This document shows positions 1 to 4,569 of a stretch of 5,262 nt of DNA, piece by piece. The notes beneath the pieces were generated by a model. The model was not told the origin of the DNA. It saw only the letters and a list, made by a program, of their open reading frames with translations, and did no database searches. The DNA is from Bacteroidota bacterium (GTDB lineage Bacteria; Bacteroidota; Ignavibacteria; Ignavibacteriales; Ignavibacteriaceae). The position numbers and the translations under genes are program-made. The DNA lies in the NCBI GenBank assembly GCA_023433685.1, contig JAEYUD010000273.1, positions 1 to 5,262 on the forward strand, given 5' to 3'. Every line of letters starts with the position of its first letter. The stretch's first letter is position 1.

Positions 1-573
1 GTCACCGTTGGTGTAGGGGGAGCCTTTTACGAAGTGGAGGGAGAGGCGGTTGTCCTTCATTCCCCCCGCGACCGAAAGGTCGAGCGCCGATGAAGCACCG
101 GCTACACCTCCCGCGCTCGCGAGAATAAAGGGCTCTTTACCGGGACTTTTTCTATGCAGGGAGATTACACCGCCGAGTCCCGACTGAAGGCCGCTCGAAC
201 CTTTCAGGAGCTCAAGTGTCTCCATTTCAAGGGGATTTATTCTCGAAACCGGGGCATCCATCCGGTTAACGCACGCGGGGTGGAACCGTTCGCCGTCGAT
301 CACGATGCTGATATCTCCTTTCTTCAGACCGTCGGAATAAACATCCTGAGCGAAGAAAACGCCTTTTTTTATGAGTGAGATCCCTCCATATGCAAGGAGG
401 TTCTCGAGGTTATCCCTCTGGATCGTGAGGGAATTGCTGTAAAGCTCCATTTTCTTTCCCGTAATATCAACGGGATCGAACCAATAGACCTTCATGCTGT
501 CGCCATTCTGCCCGGACGCGAGGAACGGCAAAAGAAGGGACAGGGTAAAATAATTCCATTTTAAGCGGAACAT
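1..573 (-). CDS. TonB-dependent outer-membrane receptor, N-terminal part, OprC/NosA-like (copper?)
   Basis: This gene begins at 573 and runs off the left edge, leaving 191 codons. Residues 1-21 form a signal peptide (basic start, Leu-rich core, likely cut near ASG/QN). There is no carboxypeptidase-like extension, so the plug domain follows directly (about 40-140): 'VIDGERFHPACVNRMD', then 'INPLEMETLELLKGSSGLQSG' split as INPLEMETLELL and KGSSGLQSG, then GGVISL, the usual TonB-plug layout. After about 145 the first barrel strands begin. Receptors of this class import metals or other scarce ligands through the outer membrane using TonB energy. C101-x-x-x-M105 sits where the copper receptor OprC/NosA has its Cys-x-x-x-Met copper ligands, so copper is my preferred substrate by inference. 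The barrel ligands lie outside the window. AGAGGA five bases before ATG supports the start. It lies 49 bases downstream of the Cys-cluster membrane protein gene, probably in one operon. Family call firm, substrate tentative. Confidence 0.85.
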   Translation of the reverse strand, partial: MFRLKWNYFTLSLLLPFLASGQNGDSMKVYWFDPVDITGKKMELYSNSLTIQRDNLENLLAYGGISLIKKGVFFAQDVYSDGLKKGDISIVIDGERFHPACVNRMDAPVSRINPLEMETLELLKGSSGLQSGLGGVISLHRKSPGKEPFILASAGGVAGASSALDLSVAGGMKDNRLSLHFVKGSPYTNGD

Positions 574-578
574 CTGTA

Positions 579-585
579 TCCTCTC
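579..585 (-). promoter_or_regulatory. Ribosome-binding site of the TonB receptor gene
   Basis: Read on the minus strand, GAGAGGA lies five bases before the ATG at 573. It is a good purine-rich Shine-Dalgarno and fixes the start of the receptor. It stands out because most other genes here have weak sites. Confidence 0.6.
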
Positions 586-622
586 GTTAAATTGATAAAG
601 AGTTATCTAACTTGTTAAGGGA

Positions 623-1015
623 TCAGATCTTCGGAGGTGGTGCCGAGGGGCTTTCAGCGCGGGCAAGCAGCGCGCCGGGGTTGGTGACAAAATACTCGAA
701 ACTTCCCGTTCCAGGGGTGGGAATTGTTGCTGTTATAAGGATCGAGGGGAGCAGTTCTTTTTGATCGGGGCGTTCCCCCGTCGGCGGAAGTTTTTCGTCG
801 TTGTTGTTCTCTTCAACAACCACTTTTTCGAGGTTATCGGTGAGTACGCAACTGCCACAGCAGTCGTTAACCGCTTCATCCTTTTCGACGCAGAGTTCCT
901 CCACGATATAGTCGTAGTTCACCAAATAATCGATGAACGGACCGGTTATACGAAGATAAGTTAGAGTTACAGTGACCAGCACGAAGACCGTGACGGCCCT
1001 TCTGAAAAATGACAT
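623..1015 (-). CDS. Small single-pass membrane protein with Cys cluster (putative metal-binding)
   Basis: This is a 130-residue protein. Residues 7-24 form one hydrophobic segment after a basic start (FFRR), so it is a signal anchor or uncleaved signal peptide. The conserved-looking core is NYDYIVEELC (33-42), followed by CCGSCVL (52-58), giving Cys42, Cys52, Cys53 and Cys56. I recognise this as the arrangement of a small uncharacterised family common in Bacteroidota: a membrane segment, 'LC', about nine residues, 'C-x-G-x-C-x-L', a charged linker and a Pro-Pro end (here SAPPPKI). Members often sit beside TonB-dependent receptors for metals, as here. By inference it binds or relays copper or iron at the cell envelope. 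No function is established from the sequence alone. There is no clear Shine-Dalgarno, but the ATG places the membrane segment correctly and it is the only Met. The opposite-strand ORF inside it is a shadow. Confidence 0.75.
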   Translation of the reverse strand: MSFFRRAVTVFVLVTVTLTYLRITGPFIDYLVNYDYIVEELCVEKDEAVNDCCGSCVLTDNLEKVVVEENNNDEKLPPTGERPDQKELLPSILITATIPTPGTGSFEYFVTNPGALLARAESPSAPPPKI

Positions 1016-1178
1016 TCGCGAAATTTCAAAAAGGATAAAAAAGTCTGCTTAAAGATAATCAATCCCGTTCAGATATTTAAGAATTTCTGTTAAACTTTTT
1101 CACTGATCAATTTTCGGGAGGGGAGTTACCCGAATATTGAATATCTTTACTTCCCGAAAAAATTAAAACTTTAGAGAT
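1016..1178. promoter_or_regulatory. Divergent control region between the metal unit and dnaB
   Basis: This 163-base AT-rich gap must hold the promoters of both outward-facing genes. The octamer TATCTTTA occurs on each strand at similar distances from the start it would serve: 1142-1149 (29 bases before dnaB) and 1050-1057 on the minus strand (34 bases before the Cys-cluster gene). It resembles the Bacteroidota -7 element TAnnTTTG at seven of eight positions, but I see no matching upstream TTG element at proper spacing. CCCGAA hexamers at 1129-1134 and 1153-1158 and an inverted copy at 1113-1118 are further candidate control elements. No reliable sigma-70 promoter is seen. Confidence 0.4.
1111..1160 (+). 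repeat. Inverted repeat set with two mutually exclusive stems upstream of dnaB
   Basis: TTTTCGGGA at 1111-1119 is perfectly complementary to TCCCGAAAA at 1152-1160. The inner TTCGGG (1113-1118) can instead pair with CCCGAA at 1129-1134, leaving a 10-base loop. The same left arm therefore has two alternative partners. Neither stem is followed by a T-run on either strand, so these are not intrinsic terminators. The set could be an operator with three half-sites or, if dnaB transcripts start upstream of 1111, a switching leader. Confidence 0.5.
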
Positions 1179-2597
1179 ATGAGCAAGCAAGAGCAGAAGG
1201 AAACGGCTTTAAGCGTAGCCAGTTTTTTACCCGCAAGCATTACACCACCACACGCACTCGAAATTGAACAATTAGTACTCGGAGCCATACTTATCGACCC
1301 CGAATCGATCAACAAGGCGGTTTCGGTTATCGAGAAAGACGCGTTCTACAAACCGGCACATCAGTTGATCTTCAGCGCGATGATCAACCTGTACAACGAG
1401 CGGGAGCCTGTGGATGTTTCAACCATCTTCAACGAACTGATGCGCACAAAAAAGCTTGAGGAAGTGGGGGGACTGGCATACCTTTCGGAGCTCGGAAACA
1501 ACATCTCTTCTGCCGCAAACATCGAGTACCACCTTAAAATTCTGGTTGAAAAGAAGATCCTCCGCGACCTGATCTCTGTTTCCCACGGCATCGCCAACCG
1601 CGCCTATATGGCCGAGGACACCGCGCTGAAAATACTCGACGAGGCGGAGACAAAGATATTCCAGATTTCAGAAACACGGTCGAAAAAGACATACATCGAC
1701 ATGAAAAGGGCGGTCACCCAGACTATTGAGTATATAGAAGTGGTACACAACAAAACCGCCGCGGGTGTGGTGGGCGTACCAACCGGATTCTACGATCTTG
1801 ACGATTTTCTCGGTGGTTTTCAAAATTCCGACCTTATCATCCTTGCAGCCCGCCCCTCAATGGGAAAAACGGCGCTTGCCCTCTCCTTTGCCAGGAACGC
1901 GGCAGTGCTACACAAACTCCCCGTGGCGGTTTTCTCACTCGAGATGGCGACAACCCAGCTTGTAACCCGTCTGATCTGCGCCGAGGCGATGATCCCGGGA
2001 CAGAACCTCCGCAAGGGAAGGATGACCGCGGACGAGCACACCCGCATAGCGAAATACGGAGGACAGCTTGCCGAGGCACCGATCTATATTGACGATATGC
2101 CGGGGCAGACAGTGCTTGAGATAAGGGCAAAATCGAGAAGATTGAAGGCTGAATACGGTATTAAACTTGTAGTGATCGATTACCTCCAGCTAATGCAGGG
2201 GCACACCGATACCGAAAGCCGTGAGCGGGAGATCTCGATGATATCACGGTCGCTCAAAGGTTTGGCAAAAGATCTTGATATCCCCATAATCGCTCTTTCG
2301 CAGCTGAACCGTGAATCGGAAAAGAGGGTTGACAAGCGCCCGATGCTCTCCGATCTCAGGGAGTCAGGTTCGATTGAACAAGACGCGGATGTGGTTATGT
2401 TCATCCACCGCCCCGAATACTACGGCAAAGATGTGGATTCAGAAGGCAATTCACTGAAGGGCGTTGCCGAGGTTATCATAGCCAAGCACCGTAACGGCCC
2501 CGTCGGCGATGTAAAACTGAAATTCCTCCACGACTTCACCAAGTTCGAGAACCTGCAGCACTTCTCCCCCTATTCCGCGGATGTGAGCCCGATGTAA
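1179..2597 (+). CDS. dnaB: Replicative DNA helicase DnaB
   Basis: This complete 472-residue protein has normal DnaB length. It is the hexameric 5'-3' helicase that unwinds DNA at the replication fork and recruits primase. The N-terminal primase-interacting helical domain covers about 25-125 (ALEIEQLVLGAIL onward), then a linker, then the RecA-like motor from about 195. Visible motor motifs: Walker A ARPSMGKT (224-231; K230, T231), catalytic Glu255 in FSLEM, Walker B/H3 VVIDYLQLM (331-339), the loop SDLRESGSIEQDAD (391-404), and H4 AKHRNGP with K436 and R438, the arginine-finger region. There is no intein. The ATG at 1179 follows an in-frame TAA at 1164-1166. The ribosome-binding site is weak (TTTAGAGAT), as in many Bacteroidota genes. 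It is transcribed away from the metal unit and converges on nfo with 2 bases between stops. Neighbouring ORFs in other frames are shadows. Confidence 0.98.
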   Translation: MSKQEQKETALSVASFLPASITPPHALEIEQLVLGAILIDPESINKAVSVIEKDAFYKPAHQLIFSAMINLYNEREPVDVSTIFNELMRTKKLEEVGGLAYLSELGNNISSAANIEYHLKILVEKKILRDLISVSHGIANRAYMAEDTALKILDEAETKIFQISETRSKKTYIDMKRAVTQTIEYIEVVHNKTAAGVVGVPTGFYDLDDFLGGFQNSDLIILAARPSMGKTALALSFARNAAVLHKLPVAVFSLEMATTQLVTRLICAEAMIPGQNLRKGRMTADEHTRIAKYGGQLAEAPIYIDDMPGQTVLEIRAKSRRLKAEYGIKLVVIDYLQLMQGHTDTESREREISMISRSLKGLAKDLDIPIIALSQLNRESEKRVDKRPMLSDLRESGSIEQDADVVMFIHRPEYYGKDVDSEGNSLKGVAEVIIAKHRNGPVGDVKLKFLHDFTKFENLQHFSPYSADVSPM

Positions 2598-2599
2598 CT

Positions 2600-3463
2600 T
2601 TAGGAGGCTATCAACCCCCTCAAGATTTTAAGGTTGTCGAGGTCTTCGAGCTGGTCTTTCCCCTTGGGGGTTTCGAGGACTTTGGGGATGTGAAGCAACC
2701 TGTTATCGTTCAGGATGTTGCGGAAGCCTTCGAGGCCGATGAATCCCGCGCCGATGTGATCGTGCCGGTCAACGCGACTGCCGAGGGGTTTCTTGCTGTC
2801 GTTGAAGTGGAAGGCCTGCAGGCGGTCGAGACCGATGATACGGTCGAAATCCCGGATCACTCCCTCATATTTCTCCGGGTCTTTTATATCGTACCCCGCC
2901 GCGAAGATGTGCGCGGTATCGATACAGACCGACATTCTATCCTGTTCCTTCACTAATCCGATTATATCCCTGGCGTGCTCAAACTTGTAGCCGATGGTTG
3001 AGCCCTGTCCCGCCGTAAGCTCGATCATGCTTTTCACCTTAAAGCCGGGTGTGCGGTCGTGGATAATATCGAGCGCCTGGGCGATCCTTTTCACCCCGAA
3101 CTCTTCTCCTTCACCCAAATGAGCTCCCGGATGGAAGTTGAGCTGGGGGATCCCCAGCATTTCACACCGTTCGAGCTCATCAACCATTGCATCAACTGAT
3201 TTTTGGAACGCCTCTTCGGAAGGCGCGCCGAGGTTGATGAGGTAGGAGTCGTGAGCCATCACGAACTTTATGTCAGATTTCGCTATCCCCTCCCTGAAAG
3301 CGGCGGCTTCCTCCTCCTTTATCGGCGGAGCACTCCATCTGTTGTTGTTCTTTGTGAATATCTGCATGGCTGTAAAACCAAGCTTCTGCGCCAGTGGTAT
3401 CGAAGCATTCACGCCACCCTGTATTGAGGTGTGGGCACCGAGTAATTGTTGGTGTGGACTCAT
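2600..3463 (-). CDS. nfo: Endonuclease IV (AP endonuclease / deoxyribonuclease IV)
   Basis: This complete 287-residue protein is a TIM-barrel AP endonuclease of base-excision repair. It nicks DNA 5' to abasic sites and cleans blocked 3' ends using a trinuclear zinc centre. All nine expected ligands are present at a near-constant offset from the E. coli enzyme: H71, H111, E148, D182, H185, H219, D232, H234 and E264. The three family signatures are clear: AHDSYLINLG (70-79), VCIDTAHIF (179-187) and FHFNDSKKPLGSRVDRHDH, read as FHFNDSKKPLG (218-228) plus the VDRHDH run. The start at 3463 is supported by the conserved LLGAHTS just inside and by an in-frame TAA about 15 bases upstream. There is no Shine-Dalgarno, only AAAAAAG, and the leader is a 7-bp tandem array. 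It shares the strand of the reductase gene, but the 215-base repeat-filled gap makes a common operon uncertain. It converges on dnaB. Confidence 0.97.
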   Translation of the reverse strand: MSPHQQLLGAHTSIQGGVNASIPLAQKLGFTAMQIFTKNNNRWSAPPIKEEEAAAFREGIAKSDIKFVMAHDSYLINLGAPSEEAFQKSVDAMVDELERCEMLGIPQLNFHPGAHLGEGEEFGVKRIAQALDIIHDRTPGFKVKSMIELTAGQGSTIGYKFEHARDIIGLVKEQDRMSVCIDTAHIFAAGYDIKDPEKYEGVIRDFDRIIGLDRLQAFHFNDSKKPLGSRVDRHDHIGAGFIGLEGFRNILNDNRLLHIPKVLETPKGKDQLEDLDNLKILRGLIAS

Positions 3464-3470
3464 CTTTTTT

Positions 3471-3498
3471 AAATGTTAAATGTCAAATGTTAAATGTT
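3471..3498. repeat. 7-bp tandem array AAATGTY x4 in the nfo leader
   Basis: Four head-to-tail heptamers (AAATGTT, AAATGTC, AAATGTT, AAATGTT) end seven bases upstream of the nfo start codon. On the nfo strand the leader therefore reads as AACATTT/GACATTT units followed by AAAAAAG and ATG. The array occupies the place where a Shine-Dalgarno and spacer would normally lie. Confidence 0.85.
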
Positions 3499-3499
3499 A

Positions 3500-3513
3500 T
3501 TCGCCTGCGGCGG
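3500..3513. repeat. Short GC-rich palindrome (CGCC-TGC-GGCG)
   Basis: TTCGCC and GGCGGA flank a TGC loop. Four core pairs are perfect, with one T-G step and then a closing T-A pair. It stands out in an AT-rich gap and resembles the CCGCC-TGC-GGCGG palindromes scattered through many genomes of this kind (recollection, not searched). No T-run follows, so a terminator is unlikely. Confidence 0.4.
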
Positions 3514-3552
3514 AGTGAAATAGGAAGCGTATAGGCAATGAATAATTAATGA

Positions 3553-3580
3553 GTTATTAGCTATTAGCTATTAGTTATCA
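3553..3580. repeat. Second 7-bp tandem array GYTATYA x4
   Basis: Four head-to-tail heptamers (GTTATTA, GCTATTA, GCTATTA, GTTATCA) are followed by a decayed fifth, GTTGTTT. The period matches the AAATGTY array 55 bases away but the sequence is unrelated. Similar GTTATCA/GCTATTA runs occur between genes in various environmental bacteria, from memory. Function unknown. Confidence 0.8.
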
Positions 3581-3611
3581 GTTGTTTTAATCATAATAGC
3601 GTTTAACATTT

Positions 3612-3679
3612 CCTCAGTGGTCTCTGTGTGCTCTGTGGTTTAAATACCCTCCGCGTTCTTTGCGAACTCTGCGGTGAAT
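3612..3679. repeat. Pair of CTCTGYG-type repeat units, 36-bp period
   Basis: A unit at 3612-3643 aligns without gaps to 3648-3679 with 21 of 32 positions equal. Many of the differences are C/T or G/A changes. Each unit contains CTCTGYG or TCTTTGCG sub-units about nine bases apart and ends in CTCTGYGGT. On the minus strand this reads as the familiar ACCACAGAG/CACAGAG/CGCAGAG-type intergenic repeat I associate with many Bacteroidota and other environmental genomes (recollection). The right-hand unit reaches the TAA of the reductase gene. There is no hairpin or T-run, so it is not an intrinsic terminator. Confidence 0.7.
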
Positions 3680-4560
3680 TATAAATCATCAACTATCTCT
3701 GCTATTGACTGATCGACGGACTGAGGGATAACGCCCAACTCCAGAAGCCGTCCAACATCAAGGGAGACATCCTCGACCTGGGGGAGGTGGGGCATGTCGC
3801 GGAATGACCTGAAAACCAGCAGCGACTCATCCAAACCCGCTTTTCTTACGAACCGCTGAAACAGATCGGCCCGTGAAGTACGCTCTGCTGCACCGAAGTT
3901 GATTATTTTATGATCATGTTTCTTCGATATCAGTTCAACAAGCATGCGGGCACCATCGTTCACAAGGAGGGATGATCTGTACTGATCGAGGAACAGCACC
4001 ACTTCCTCACCGCTTTTCACTTTGTTGTATGCCTCCTGAAAGAATGCCTTGAGCTTCCCTTTCGAAAAACCGTACATCAGCGCCACACGGAGAATCAGAA
4101 AGTTATCCGTGTTTTCGGTGACGGCTTTTTCGCCGGCGAGTTTTGTTGAAGCATAGAGTGAGAGTGGCCGGGTGGGGGCATCCTCTTTCAGGTTGCCGCC
4201 AACTCCGCCATCGTAAACGAGATCGGTTGAAGTGTATATTATCTTCGCGGCATGGGCGTTTGAAAGCTCCGCCAAGATACCTGACGCGGTAACATTAATA
4301 TCATGAACGTCGTTTTCTGTAAGCGCGAGGGCATGTGAAACAGCAGTGATACCCGCGAGGTGAAGCACCAGTTCAGGTTTGAAATTTTCAAATAACCGCG
4401 CGAGGGCGGAGCGATCCCTGATATCCGCGAGCGAATGCCCGGGAGGCACCGGGAATGACGGGGCATTATGATAAACGGCGTGAACAGTGTGCTGCTCAGC
4501 GAGAAGAGGGAGAAGCCTCTGCCCAAGGAAGCCACCCGCGCCGGTAACGAGGATCTTTAT
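3679..4560 (-). CDS. RmlD-like NAD(P)-dependent short-chain dehydrogenase/reductase with apparent ATA start
   Basis: Read from ATA at 4560 this is a full-length 293-residue extended SDR, closest in pattern to dTDP-4-dehydrorhamnose reductase (RmlD) and related sugar-nucleotide reductases. Visible parts: the Rossmann start KILVTGAGGFLG with G7/G10/G13 for NAD(P) binding, HLAGIT (67-72), STDLVYDG (111-118), and catalytic Y136-x-x-x-K140 in LYASTKLAGE with a Thr/Ser in the strand before it. A substrate-binding C-terminal half ends at 293. The substrate cannot be told, and no other rml or sugar genes are in view. No ATG, GTG or TTG occurs in frame between the upstream TAA and 4450. A GTG at 4449 would remove the cofactor-binding loop (37 residues) and is not credible. 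GGTGA, overlapping the stop of the upstream barrel gene, lies four bases before ATA, implying translational coupling. A mutated or misread ATG is the main alternative. Confidence 0.88.
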   Translation of the reverse strand: MKILVTGAGGFLGQRLLPLLAEQHTVHAVYHNAPSFPVPPGHSLADIRDRSALARLFENFKPELVLHLAGITAVSHALALTENDVHDINVTASGILAELSNAHAAKIIYTSTDLVYDGGVGGNLKEDAPTRPLSLYASTKLAGEKAVTENTDNFLILRVALMYGFSKGKLKAFFQEAYNKVKSGEEVVLFLDQYRSSLLVNDGARMLVELISKKHDHKIINFGAAERTSRADLFQRFVRKAGLDESLLVFRSFRDMPHLPQVEDVSLDVGRLLELGVIPQSVDQSIAEIVDDL

Positions 4561-4569
4561 TTTCTCACC
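4558..4569 (-). promoter_or_regulatory. Coupled Shine-Dalgarno and ATA initiation site of the SDR gene
   Basis: On the minus strand the order is GGTGA (4569-4565), GAAA, ATA (4560-4558). GGTGA matches the 3' part of the ideal AAGGAGGTGA site and contains the TGA stop of the barrel gene, so terminating ribosomes would sit at the start. Position and spacing are those of a normal start, with only the third base of the codon wrong. Confidence 0.6.

Larger units (their letters stand above)
3471..3611. repeat. 10-bp inverted repeat bounding most of the intergenic gap
   Basis: AAATGTTAAA at 3471-3480 (and again at 3485-3494) is the exact reverse complement of TTTAACATTT at 3602-3611. The arms enclose the palindrome and the second heptamer array. 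No target-site duplication or transposase is visible, so this may be a mosaic of scattered repeat units, not a mobile element. Confidence 0.45.

Noticed and set aside
154..378. Plus-strand ORF over the receptor gene
   Set aside because: It is a shadow of the minus-strand plug domain, which has clear family motifs. The ORF product has none.
761..964. Plus-strand ORF over the Cys-cluster gene
   Set aside because: It is antisense to a gene with recognisable membrane segment and Cys motif. No start-site support.
1111..1160. Intrinsic terminator
   Set aside because: Neither possible stem is followed by a T-run on either strand.
1830..2250. Intein inside dnaB, a common insertion site
   Set aside because: Walker A, H2 and H3 regions are continuous and the protein has normal length.
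2690..3479. Plus-strand ORFs over nfo
   Set aside because: These are shadows of a complete, catalytically intact endonuclease IV.
3471..3580. CRISPR array
   Set aside because: Units are 7 bp and contiguous with no spacers, and no cas gene is visible.
3464..3678. tRNA, small RNA gene or transposase remnant in the gap
   Set aside because: No cloverleaf, no long coding frame and no target duplication could be seen. The content is explained by simple repeats.
3679..4449. SDR start at GTG 4449
   Set aside because: It would delete the GxxGxxG nucleotide-binding loop, which is intact and in frame up to 4560.
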